DNA of 64,000 bases from Microbispora oryzae (GTDB lineage Bacteria; Actinomycetota; Actinomycetes; Streptosporangiales; Streptosporangiaceae). The translations under genes were made by a program, and so were the position numbers. Position 1 is the stretch's first letter. The number at the start of each line of letters is the position of its first letter. The stretch lies in assembly GCF_017896165.1 (NCBI RefSeq), contig NZ_JAFCNB010000013.1:62001-126000 (forward strand). The letters are read 5' to 3'. Shown in pieces: positions 18,743 to 26,478 of the stretch. Under the pieces are notes generated by a model. The model worked only from the letters and a program-made list of their open reading frames with translations, was not told the origin of the DNA and made no database searches.

Positions 18743-18800
18743 TGTGTCCGCCCCGTTCCGCTCCGGCCCGTCATGCCGCACGGCGACGGTATATCCCTTC

Positions 18801-18825
18801 TTTGTTTGGCTACAAGACTAACTAA
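18801..18825. promoter_or_regulatory. Probable ROK operator, autoregulatory copy
   Basis: TTTGTTTG (18801-18808), nine bases, then CTAACTAA (18818-18825) form an imperfect inverted repeat about 60 bases upstream of the ROK start codon. The same arrangement with the same spacer length occurs at 34979-35003 ahead of the GH31 operon. AT-rich half-sites of this form are known for ROK repressors. Confidence 0.6.
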
Positions 18826-18874
18826 GGGGAAGGCTGTCTCAAAGCCGGAGCGGAGAGCGTCTCGGCCGCGGCCG

Positions 18875-20278
18875 TCAGTCGCTGAATCTCTCGACGCGGC
18901 GGAGTTTGTTGACCGCGTCGAGCGCGGCCACCTTGTACGACTCGGCCAGGGTGGGGTAGTTGAAGACCGCGTCGACGAGGTAGTCGACCGTGCCGCCGCA
19001 GCCCATCACGGCCTGACCGATGTGGATCAGCTCGGTGGCCCCGGTGCCGAAGACGTGGACTCCGAGCAGCGACCTGTCCTCGGGCGAGACCAGCAGCTTC
19101 AGCATGCCGTACGTGTCGCCGATGATCTGGCCGCGGGCCAGCTCGCGGTAGCGGGAGACGCCCACCTCGAACGGGACGAGTGCCTCGGTGAGCTCGTCCT
19201 CCGTGCGCCCGATGAAGCTGATCTCCGGGATCGTGTAGATCCCGATCGGCTGCAGGCCGTGCATGCCGCTGACCGGTTCGTCGCAGGCGTGATAGGCGGC
19301 CAGTCTGCCCTGCTCCATCGAGGTCGCGGCGAGCGAGGGGAAGCCGATGACGTCGCCCACCGCGTAGATGTGCGGCACCGTCGTGCGGAAGTGCTCGTCG
19401 ACGGCGATCCTGCCGCGGCCGTCGGCGCCGAGCCCGGCCGCCGGGAGCGCCAGCTCCTCCGTCATCCCCTGACGGCCGGCGGAGTACATCACCATCGCGG
19501 CCGGGATCCGCTTCCCGCTCTCCAGGATCGTGAGGGCGCCCCGCGGGTGCCGTTCCACGGCCGCGACCGTCTCCCCGAAGCGGAAGGTCACGGCCAGGTC
19601 GCGCAACTGGTACTTCAACGCCTCGACCACTTCCAGATCGCAGAAGTCCAGCATCCGGTCGCGCCGCTCCACGACGGTGACCTTGGTCCCCAGCGCGGCG
19701 AACATCGACGCGTACTCGATGCCGATCACTCCGGCGCCGACCACCACCATCGAGTCCGGCACGCGGTCGATCTCCAGGATCCCGTCGGAGTCGATGACCG
19801 TCCGGCCGTCGAAGTCGACGCTCTCCGGCCGCGCGGGCCGGGTCCCGGTGGCGATGATGATCTTGTCGGCGGTGACCTTGGTCTCCCCGCCCCGCTCGTC
19901 CACCACCGCCACGGTGTGCGGGTCGACGAAGCGGCCGGAGCCGGTCAGCACCGTCACCCTGTTGCGGGCGAGCTGGCTGCGGATGACGTCGATCTCCCGG
20001 CCGACCACGTGCCTCGTCCGCACGCCCAGGTCGGCGACGGTGATGTCGTCCTTCACCCGATAGCTCTGGCCGTACATCTCGCGCTGGTTGAGCCCGGTCA
20101 GGTAGAGAACGGCCTCGCGGAGGGTCTTGGAGGGGATCGTTCCCGTGTTGATGCAGACTCCGCCGATCATGTCGCGGCGTTCGACGATCGCCACTCGCCG
20201 CTCAAGCTTGGCCGCCGCGATCGCGGCCTTCTGGCCGCCCGGACCGGAGCCCAGGACAAGAACCTCAAAATCGGTCAC
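18875..20278 (-). CDS. sthA: Soluble (Si-specific) NAD(P)+ transhydrogenase
   Basis: This 467-residue flavoprotein of the pyridine nucleotide disulfide oxidoreductase fold moves hydride between NADPH and NAD+. It has the FAD-binding GSGPGG (residues 10-15) and an NAD(P) Rossmann [17 protein letters not shown]. The dimerisation domain ends [16 protein letters not shown]. The site of the redox disulfide reads [10 protein letters not shown], with Cys42 but Thr in place of the second Cys. This is the hallmark that separates SthA from lipoamide dehydrogenases. The gene is transcribed toward the ROK gene, with a 132-base gap. Confidence 0.93.
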   Translation of the reverse strand: MTDFEVLVLGSGPGGQKAAIAAAKLERRVAIVERRDMIGGVCINTGTIPSKTLREAVLYLTGLNQREMYGQSYRVKDDITVADLGVRTRHVVGREIDVIRSQLARNRVTVLTGSGRFVDPHTVAVVDERGGETKVTADKIIIATGTRPARPESVDFDGRTVIDSDGILEIDRVPDSMVVVGAGVIGIEYASMFAALGTKVTVVERRDRMLDFCDLEVVEALKYQLRDLAVTFRFGETVAAVERHPRGALTILESGKRIPAAMVMYSAGRQGMTEELALPAAGLGADGRGRIAVDEHFRTTVPHIYAVGDVIGFPSLAATSMEQGRLAAYHACDEPVSGMHGLQPIGIYTIPEISFIGRTEDELTEALVPFEVGVSRYRELARGQIIGDTYGMLKLLVSPEDRSLLGVHVFGTGATELIHIGQAVMGCGGTVDYLVDAVFNYPTLAESYKVAALDAVNKLRRVERFSD

Positions 20279-20417
20279 GTCGTCAGTGTGGGGGGCCGAA
20301 GTTACCCCGAAAAGACCTCGTTCCCTTCACCTCCGGTCAATGAGCGCGGTGAACGCCAATCTTCGCGGCAATTCACCTGCAATACCCGCACAAGTCAGGC
20401 AAGAGACTCTTGTCGGC

Positions 20418-20774
20418 ATGTGGAAAGACACCTCGCGCTACCTGAGCGAGCTACTCATCTGGGAGATCGAGGACTATCTGGTGGCCCAGGCGGAGCCGCC
20501 CACCCGGGCGAGGGTGGCCGTCCTCCGGCTGACCGACGCCTGGGCCGCCGAGACGGTCGCCGCCGACCTGAGGACGGGTGTGAGCTTCTACACCGCCGCC
20601 AAGCGGGCGGAGGAACGCGGCATGGCCCTGCCCGGCGAGATGTTCGACGTGGTCACCCGGCACGAGCGTCCCGAACTTTTCCACGCCGTGCCGGGCACCA
20701 CGTTGCCTCCGGTCCGGGAGGGCGACGGCTATCTGGTCATCCGCCTCGTCGCCTTCGAGCCCGAGAACCCCTGA
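20418..20774 (+). CDS. Small hypothetical protein
   Basis: This 118-residue soluble protein starts at ATG 20418 (MWKDTSRYLSELLIWEIEDYL). The C-terminal half (LFHAVPGTTLPPVREGDGYLVIRLVAFEPE) resembles the final strand-loop-strand of parvulin-type prolyl isomerases, where GyhlvRV ends the fold. The helical N-terminal half would match the linker helices of such proteins. This is a weak resemblance, and no complete parvulin domain is present. It faces the Cys-rich gene, tail to tail, with 32 bases between. Confidence 0.5.
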   Translation: MWKDTSRYLSELLIWEIEDYLVAQAEPPTRARVAVLRLTDAWAAETVAADLRTGVSFYTAAKRAEERGMALPGEMFDVVTRHERPELFHAVPGTTLPPVREGDGYLVIRLVAFEPENP

Positions 20775-20806
20775 GAAGTCCTGGCAGCCGAGAACCGGCC
20801 GTTGGG

Positions 20807-21061
20807 CTACCGCCCGCCGACGGCCGAGACCTCTCTGTCGACAATGGACTTCGCCCCGGACTCCCGCGCGCAGTGGGCGCAGCAGTACCACCGGCCGTTG
20901 TACTCGGCGCCGTGACCCACGATGCGGCACCCGCAGTGTTCGCACACCGGCGCCATCTTGGTGATCGCGCATTCGAAGCTGTCGAAGACGTGCACGGCCC
21001 CCTGGCTGTGCACCTCGAAGCTCATGTCATAGTCATTGCCGCAAACCTCGCAGGTGGCCAT
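20807..21061 (-). CDS. Cys-rich zinc-binding small protein (metallothionein/zinc-ribbon-like)
   Basis: This 84-residue protein carries nine Cys: CEVC near the start, a single Cys31 in FDSFECAI, CEHCGC at 40-45, and CCAHC at 60-64. His residues flank the last two clusters. The layout is of paired treble-clef/zinc-ribbon knuckles and resembles short actinobacterial proteins loosely called prokaryotic metallothionein. No DNA-binding or catalytic motif is visible. Its ribosome binding site (GGGGGG, 5 bases before ATG) forms one arm of a strong hairpin, so translation is probably controlled. A role in zinc storage or zinc-dependent regulation is inference. Confidence 0.7.
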   Translation of the reverse strand: MATCEVCGNDYDMSFEVHSQGAVHVFDSFECAITKMAPVCEHCGCRIVGHGAEYNGRWYCCAHCARESGAKSIVDREVSAVGGR

Positions 21062-21063
21062 GG

Positions 21064-21097
21064 TTTCCCCCCGTCGACTGGTGGTCGAGGGGGGAAA
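21064..21097 (-). promoter_or_regulatory. Hairpin sequestering the ribosome binding site of the Cys-rich gene
   Basis: In the minus-strand RNA, UUUCCCCCC (from 21097-21089) pairs with GGGGGGAAA (21072-21064). Inside it UCGAC pairs with GUCGA around a five-base CACCA loop, with one bulged C. The 3' arm GGGGGG is the only Shine-Dalgarno-like sequence and ends 5 bases before the ATG at 21061. Fourteen base pairs would therefore mask it. This could be a thermosensor, a protein-binding site or a remnant terminator. Confidence 0.6.
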
Positions 21098-21237
21098 TAC
21101 CCGGCGCTTCCGCCGCGGACACCCCGGTCAGAGGGCGCGTCGGGGGACCCCCGGCAGTGCCGCCGAGAGGACCCGCTGAGAGGGGCGCTGAGAGGGACCA
21201 GCGGGACACGCTCGGCGGGCCCGTTCGGGGAACGCGG

Positions 21238-23397
21238 TCACAGGGCCTGGAGCAGGGACCGCGTCACCGACTTCGCGCCCTGGAGCGCCTCCGCCGGGCT
21301 CATCAGCACGGAAGCGGGGTCGTTGATCTCCGTTCCGGCGGGACGGTCGCTCCCCGCGTACAGCACCCACACCACAGTCGTGCCGTCGAGTGCGTAGATC
21401 TCGTACCGGTTGGACTGCGCCGTGTCCGTCTTCTGCTTGATCGCCTGGCCGAACGCGTCCTGCCCGTACCCCGGCAGCTTCGTCACGGCCCCCCAGGTGA
21501 GGCCGCCGATCCCGCTCTTCTGGGTGGACTTCGCCTTCGCGCGCTCGTCGATCAGGTAGTAGCGGGCGGAGTCCGCGTCACGGAAGGTGTGGATCGCGAT
21601 TCTCAGGTTGCGGAACCTCACCTTGCCCTGCCCCAGGGGCAACGCGTCGTTCCACCACTGGCACTGCTTGACGTTCGCCCCGCCCTCCACGCTGGCCGCC
21701 GCAGCGCCCTCCGTGGAGGGCACCAGCTTCGCCGCGAGGGCCTTGAGAGTCACACACGCCTGCGGTAGCGCGATCCTGGTCAGCGAGGGCGACGGCGTCG
21801 GGCTCGGCTTGGGGCGGGCGTGATAGGGCAGGGGACGACCGGCCCGCCACGCCTCCACCGACTTCGCCAGCTGTGCCAGCAGGCCCTTCACCTCGCGGAT
21901 CGCGTTCTGCTCGGTGATCGACTGCGTCGTGTCGGTGGAGAAGACGTCGGCCTCCTTGTTCTGCTGGCCTGCCTGGTATTTCACCTTGAACACCACGTCG
22001 CCCACACGGCCGACGCCCTCGCCGAACGAGTACCAGTTCTGGTCGTCGTGCTTCCACTGGTACCGCGCCGCGGCCTCGTCTCCGATGCCGGTGAAGACGT
22101 TCGCCTTGGAGTAGTACTGCTGCTTGTTAGAGACCTTCTCGGTGTATTTGTACTGACTGAGCTCCCCCTTGAACTGGATGCGCGCCGCCTCCTCCGCCGT
22201 CGTCGTGCCCAGGGCCCAGTAGCGCGACACGTCGACCGTGATCTCCCGGTTCCGGTTGACGTCCTTGTAGGAGATGCTCCGGTTGACCCAGTCGCAGCCC
22301 CACCTGATGTAGCTGACGAACGAGTCGTTCCGGTTGTCGTCCGTGGACGAACTGATCTTCGCGCCCGGCACCAGCCGCTCCGCCTGGACCGGGTCGAGCA
22401 TGGCGCAGACGTCCGCCGTGGGGGTGGCGGCGGACGCAGCGGCGGCGGCCGACGCCCGGGCCGCGCCGGACGGGGTGGGCAGGGGGCTCGTGCCGCCACT
22501 GCGGACCATCATGAACGTGAAGGTCCCGGCGGCCACCAGGAGGACGGCCGCCACGATCGCCACCGGCGCCACCCAGGCCCGGCGGCGCGGCGAGGGCTGG
22601 GTCGGCATCTGCCACAGCTCCGGGGCACGCGGGGTCACACCGGGAGGGGTCGCACCGGGCGGCGTAAGACCCGGCGCCTCGCCGCTCCACGGGCCTGCGC
22701 CCGGCCAGCCGCCGCTCTGACCGTGGGGGGGCCACTGCGCGTACGGCGCAGTCGGCGGTGGCCCCCAGGGCGGCGGATACGGACCGGAACCCGGTGGATT
22801 GGGACCACCCGGTTGGCTGGAAGCGCCCGGTGCGTTCGGAACGCCCGGTGTGTTCGGAGCACCCGGGGGACCGGGCGGCTGCGGTGCGGGATATGGGGTG
22901 GTCTGCGGCGTGGGATACGGAGCCGGCTGCTGCCCGGGAGAGGGCGCCGGAGAAGGCGCTTGGGAGGGCGCTTGGGAGGGCGCTTGGGAGGGCGCCGAGT
23001 GCGGACCCGGGTACGGCGCAGGATACGGGGACGGGTAGGGCCGGGTCCCGTGTACCGGATGCGGCCCCTGCTCCGGTTGCGGGTACTGCCCGGGCTGTGG
23101 CTGTGGGTACTGCCCGGGCTGTGGCTGTGGGTACTGCCCGGGCTGTGGCTGTGGGTACTGCCCCGGCTGTGGCTGTGGGTACTGCCCCGGCTGTGGCTGT
23201 GGGTACTGCCCCGGCTGTGGCTGTGGGTACTGCCCCGGCTCCGGTCCGGGCTGCGGGTAGGGCCCCGGCTGTGACGGCGGCTGCGGGTATGGCTGCGGCT
23301 GCGCGGCGGGCGTTCCGGGCGGCACCGCTCCCCCTTGGTCCTCGGGCCGCCCCGTCTCGGCGTCGGGCCCGGTGGATCCGTCGTCACCGCTGGTCAT
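21238..23397 (-). CDS. Single-pass membrane protein: Pro/Gln-rich cytoplasmic repeats and two DUF3558-like extracellular domains
   Basis: This is a 719-residue protein. Residues 1-270 are disordered and Pro/Gln/Gly-rich, including seven GQYPQPQP units and SQAPSQAP repeats. One membrane helix (VAPVAIVAAVLLVAAGTFTFMMV, about 280-300) follows. The exterior holds two related domains, each opening with a Cys-containing DUF3558-like start (ADVCAMLDPVQAERLVPG and LPQACVTLKALAAKLVPS) and having a paired later Cys before W (WGCDW, KQCQWW). It has no kinase domain but follows two Ser/Thr kinases with the same layout, 33 bases after the second. It is probably part of their complex, as a co-sensor or substrate. 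Confidence 0.75.
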   Translation of the reverse strand: MTSGDDGSTGPDAETGRPEDQGGAVPPGTPAAQPQPYPQPPSQPGPYPQPGPEPGQYPQPQPGQYPQPQPGQYPQPQPGQYPQPQPGQYPQPQPGQYPQPQPGQYPQPEQGPHPVHGTRPYPSPYPAPYPGPHSAPSQAPSQAPSQAPSPAPSPGQQPAPYPTPQTTPYPAPQPPGPPGAPNTPGVPNAPGASSQPGGPNPPGSGPYPPPWGPPPTAPYAQWPPHGQSGGWPGAGPWSGEAPGLTPPGATPPGVTPRAPELWQMPTQPSPRRRAWVAPVAIVAAVLLVAAGTFTFMMVRSGGTSPLPTPSGAARASAAAAASAATPTADVCAMLDPVQAERLVPGAKISSSTDDNRNDSFVSYIRWGCDWVNRSISYKDVNRNREITVDVSRYWALGTTTAEEAARIQFKGELSQYKYTEKVSNKQQYYSKANVFTGIGDEAAARYQWKHDDQNWYSFGEGVGRVGDVVFKVKYQAGQQNKEADVFSTDTTQSITEQNAIREVKGLLAQLAKSVEAWRAGRPLPYHARPKPSPTPSPSLTRIALPQACVTLKALAAKLVPSTEGAAAASVEGGANVKQCQWWNDALPLGQGKVRFRNLRIAIHTFRDADSARYYLIDERAKAKSTQKSGIGGLTWGAVTKLPGYGQDAFGQAIKQKTDTAQSNRYEIYALDGTTVVWVLYAGSDRPAGTEINDPASVLMSPAEALQGAKSVTRSLLQAL
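23081..23248 (-). repeat. Seven tandem 24-base units encoding GQYPQPQP
   Basis: Six nearly identical 24-base units and a degenerate seventh run from 23081 to 23248 inside the 719-residue membrane protein gene. They differ mainly by one C/G change (GCCCGGG versus GCCCCGG), which splits them into a block of three and a block of three. This pattern fits recent duplication by slippage. Copy number is likely to vary between strains. Confidence 0.85.
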
Positions 23398-23430
23398 GGC
23401 AATCTCCTGAGGTTGGGAAGGGGAAACGGA

Positions 23431-24861
23431 TCAGCCGAGCCCGACGCCGACGAGCCGGGCCGCCCGGTCGGCGGTCCGCCGGTCGTCCTCGGTGACGGGG
23501 CCGGCACCGCTGTGGCGGTAGGTGATCTCCACCACGAGGTTGCTGAGCCGGAACCACACGGCCGCCCCGACGCCGTCAGTGGTCCCGTCAGTGCTCCCGT
23601 CAGCGGTTCCCTCAGAGGAGCCGGGCAGGTCGCACCCGAACGCCTCGTCGGCCAGGGCCTGCTCGTCGCGGAGTCCCGGGCCCGCCGCGCGCGCGGCACG
23701 GCGCCCGGCGAAGTCGAGCGTCGCCGTCCGGACGCCCGCCCCACCCGAGGAGACCTGGTAACGCACGGAGAGGGTCCTGTCGCTGCCGCTCGACCGCTCC
23801 GTCCAGGTGCAGGCGGACGCGACCGGCCGCGCCTCCGCGTCGGAGCCGAGCAGGCCGCGCACCTGGGCGTCGGTGAGGCTCTGGCAGGGATCGGGCGCGG
23901 CGGCGAAGGCTCCGGGGCCGCCGCCTCCCGAGGTGAGCCGCCACGCTCCCAGGCCCGCTCCGACGCCCACGACCAGGACCGCGGCCGCGGCGAGCGCCAG
24001 CCGGCCGGTCCGGCGGCGCCTAGCCGGACGCGTGGACGACACGGACGGCGCGTCCGGGCCGGCCATCGCCATGAGGGCCCGGCGGACGACGTGGGCGGGC
24101 GGCCGCCGCGGCGGCTCCTTCTCCAGCAGGGCGAGAACGAGCCAGGCCAGCTCGGGTGTGGCCCTGGCCATGGGCGGGGGCGGCTGCATGAGCACCGCCG
24201 CGACCAGTGCCGCCGCCATCGGCCGCTGGAAGGGCGGCCGTCCCTCGACCGCCGTGTACAGGGTCGCGCCGAGCGACCACAGGTCGGACGGCGGGCCGTC
24301 GGGCTCCTCCCTGAACCGTTCCGGGGCCATGTAGGCGGGAGATCCGGCCGAGCTGTACGGCCCGGCCGCGCCCGCCGGGCCGAGCGGCGCCGCGATGCCG
24401 AAGTCGGTCAGCATGGCGCGGCCGTCGGTGCCGATCAGCACGTTGGCCGGCTTGACGTCGCGATGCAGGATGCCGCGCGCGTGCGCCGCCTCAAGAGCGT
24501 CCAGGACGACCAGGCCGATCTCGGCGACCCGCCGCGGGGGCAGCGGCCCGTCCTCGGCGATCACCTTGTCCAGCGATCGGCCCGGCACGAGGTCCATCAC
24601 GATCCACGGCCGGCCGCCGTGGTCGACCACGTCGTGGACCATGACGATCGACGGATGGCTGAGCCGGCCGGCGGTCCTGGCCTCGTGGACGGCCCGCCCG
24701 GTGAACTCCGCGATCTCCGCGGGGCCGAGCCCGTCCGGGATCCTGACCTGCTTGACCGCCACCTCCCGGTGAAGGAGCTCGTCGACGGCTCGCCAGACGG
24801 TGCCGCCGCCGCCCTCTCCCAGCGGCTCGGCGAGCCGGTAACGGCCGGCCAGCGGTTCCAC
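23431..24861 (-). CDS. Transmembrane Ser/Thr protein kinase with DUF3558-like sensor (second of pair)
   Basis: This is a 476-residue PknB-type kinase. It has the glycine loop GEGGGGTVW (15-23), catalytic Lys37, HRDVKPAN (HRD 133-135), DFG (153-155) and APE-like AYMAPERF. A membrane helix near 330-350 ([20 protein letters not shown]) leads to an outer domain with DPCQSLTDAQVRGLLGS and CTWTE, the same DUF3558-like pattern as the neighbours. The start is a GTG at 24861, two bases after the stop of the upstream kinase; an open frame continues far upstream but only overlaps that kinase out of phase. Outer sensor binding is expected to control dimerisation and autophosphorylation. Confidence 0.9.
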   Translation of the reverse strand: MEPLAGRYRLAEPLGEGGGGTVWRAVDELLHREVAVKQVRIPDGLGPAEIAEFTGRAVHEARTAGRLSHPSIVMVHDVVDHGGRPWIVMDLVPGRSLDKVIAEDGPLPPRRVAEIGLVVLDALEAAHARGILHRDVKPANVLIGTDGRAMLTDFGIAAPLGPAGAAGPYSSAGSPAYMAPERFREEPDGPPSDLWSLGATLYTAVEGRPPFQRPMAAALVAAVLMQPPPPMARATPELAWLVLALLEKEPPRRPPAHVVRRALMAMAGPDAPSVSSTRPARRRRTGRLALAAAAVLVVGVGAGLGAWRLTSGGGGPGAFAAAPDPCQSLTDAQVRGLLGSDAEARPVASACTWTERSSGSDRTLSVRYQVSSGGAGVRTATLDFAGRRAARAAGPGLRDEQALADEAFGCDLPGSSEGTADGSTDGTTDGVGAAVWFRLSNLVVEITYRHSGAGPVTEDDRRTADRAARLVGVGLG

Positions 24862-24863
24862 GG

Positions 24864-26366
24864 CTATGCCAGTCCTCTCAGACCCTCGGCGGCCGCGGCC
24901 GCCGCCCGCACGGCGCGTCCGCGCAGCTCCGCCGGCGAGGAGGCGTCCAGGTCTCCGAAGTCGACGCGGACGATGAGATCGCCGAGCCGGAAGCAGACCG
25001 TGGTCGCCTGGGCCCGCCCGTCCGGGGTGGTCACGTCGGAGGTGAACGCCGCGTCCGCCACGCCGCCGGCCGCCCTGGCGCCCGACTTGATGATCGGTTT
25101 GTGGCTGTCGACGCCGATCTCGTACCAGATCCAGTCGGTGTCGCGCGGCGCGGTGCCGTACTCCCTGCGCAAGCCGTCGAAGAGCGTGCGGGCGGACGCG
25201 ACCGACATCGACCAGGGGTCGGGGGTGTCGGAGTCGGTCTCCGCGGTCAGGTCGATCCCGGCGCCCTTGGCCGTCCACTGGCACCGCCACCGGCCCGGAC
25301 GCACCCGAGGCGGCGCGGCCAGGCCGAGGAGCCGGCCGGCCTCGGCAGGCGACAGGGCGCGGCACAGGTCCACCGCGCGGGTGAAGGTGGGCGAGGCGGC
25401 CGCGGCGCGGGACGGCGGAGCCTGCCCCGAGGGACGTAAGGCGACGAACAGCGTGGCGGCCGCCGCCACGACCGCGACGGCCGCGACGGCGATCGGCCAC
25501 CGCGCCCGGCGGACGGGGGCGGACGACGGCGGCCTGACCAGGGGCGCGCCGCCGGCGGCGACCTCGCGCAGGAGCCCGAGCGCCGTCGCGGCGTCCGGCC
25601 GTTCGCCCGGGTCGCGCGCCAGCATCCACAGCAGCGGCGGGCCGAGCGGCCCGGCCAGCCGCGGGGGGCGGACGTCCTGCGTCAGGGTGGCCCTGATCAC
25701 CTCCGCCTGCGTCCCCTGGTACGGCGGGACGCCCTCGACGGCGGTGTAGAGGGTGGCGGCGAGTGACCACAGGTCGGCCGCGGGCCCGCCCGGCTCCCCG
25801 GCCAGCCGTTCGGGAGCGACATATCCGGGCGAGCCGACGAGGAACCCGGCCTCGGTCAGCGCGGTCCGGTCGGCCGGGCGGGCGATGCCGAAGTCGGTCA
25901 GCACGGCGCGGCCGTCGACGGTCAGGAACACGTTGCCCGGTTTCACGTCCCGGTGCTGCACGCCCCTGCCGTGCGTCGCGGTGAGCGCCTCAAGCACCGC
26001 CGCGCCCACACGGGCGGCGACGGGCGGCGGCAGCGGGCCGCGGGCGGCGACCTCGGCGGCCAGGTCGCGGCCGTGCAGGAGCTCCATGACGATCCACGGC
26101 TTGCCGCCCACGGACAGCACGTCGTGGATCGCGACGATGCCCGGGTGCCGGATCCGCGCCATCACCTCGGCCTCGCGCATGACCCGGGCGACCGGCTCCG
26201 CGCTCTCGCGCGGCCCGAGTCCCTCGGGAACGCGCAGCTCCTTCACGGCGACGTCCCGGTCCAGCAGGGCGTCTCTGGCGAGCCACACCGTGCCCATGCC
26301 GCCCGAACCGAGTGGGCGCAGCAGATGGTAACGCGCGGCCAGCGGCTCCCCCAGCGATTCCGCCAT
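24864..26366 (-). CDS. Transmembrane Ser/Thr protein kinase with DUF3558-like sensor (first of pair)
   Basis: This 500-residue Hanks-type kinase has the glycine loop GSGGMGTVW (20-28), catalytic Lys42, HRDVKPGN (HRD 138-140), DFG (158-160) and the activation segment ending GYVAPERL. A helix at about 290-312 (PIAVAAVAVVAAAATLFVAL) crosses the membrane. The outer domain starts VDLCRALSPAEAGRLLGL and has CQWT, related to the two genes downstream. ATG 26366 opens the unit. It heads a probable three-gene operon of kinase, kinase and kinase-less sensor. Ligand and substrates are unknown. Confidence 0.92.
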   Translation of the reverse strand: MAESLGEPLAARYHLLRPLGSGGMGTVWLARDALLDRDVAVKELRVPEGLGPRESAEPVARVMREAEVMARIRHPGIVAIHDVLSVGGKPWIVMELLHGRDLAAEVAARGPLPPPVAARVGAAVLEALTATHGRGVQHRDVKPGNVFLTVDGRAVLTDFGIARPADRTALTEAGFLVGSPGYVAPERLAGEPGGPAADLWSLAATLYTAVEGVPPYQGTQAEVIRATLTQDVRPPRLAGPLGPPLLWMLARDPGERPDAATALGLLREVAAGGAPLVRPPSSAPVRRARWPIAVAAVAVVAAAATLFVALRPSGQAPPSRAAAASPTFTRAVDLCRALSPAEAGRLLGLAAPPRVRPGRWRCQWTAKGAGIDLTAETDSDTPDPWSMSVASARTLFDGLRREYGTAPRDTDWIWYEIGVDSHKPIIKSGARAAGGVADAAFTSDVTTPDGRAQATTVCFRLGDLIVRVDFGDLDASSPAELRGRAVRAAAAAAEGLRGLA

Positions 26367-26430
26367 GTCGGGCAGAATAGCGAAATAGTGATCGAAGGCT
26401 CGGCATAATCGCCCGCCATCCGGACGTGAC

Positions 26431-26469
26431 GCGGGGGGCGGAGGCCCGGCTCCGGCCTCCGCCCCCCGC
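26431..26469 (-). terminator. Strong hairpin terminator of the GH31-GH3 operon
   Basis: A perfect 16-base stem (arms at 26431-26446 and 26454-26469, sequence GCGGGGGGCGGAGGCC and its complement) encloses a 7-base loop. It lies 10 bases beyond the secreted GH3 stop codon. Being symmetrical, it also shields the kinase promoter from read-through. The rest of the gap between the two operons (26367-26430) is likely promoter sequence for the kinase operon. Confidence 0.85.
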
Positions 26470-26478
26470 GAGCCGAGG

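Noticed and set aside
17987..21397. 1136-codon plus-strand open frame across the ROK, sthA and small genes
   Set aside because: It runs antisense to well-recognised genes (ROK, SthA, zinc protein). Its composition is that of reverse-complemented coding sequence, with no recognisable protein.
23081..23248. Possible CRISPR array (24-base repeats)
   Set aside because: There are no spacers between units. The repeats are contiguous and encode an in-frame GQYPQPQP protein repeat.
23431..25770. One 779-codon protein covering both kinases
   Set aside because: The upstream part reads the first kinase out of frame. The first kinase is complete in another frame and ends two bases before the second kinase's GTG.
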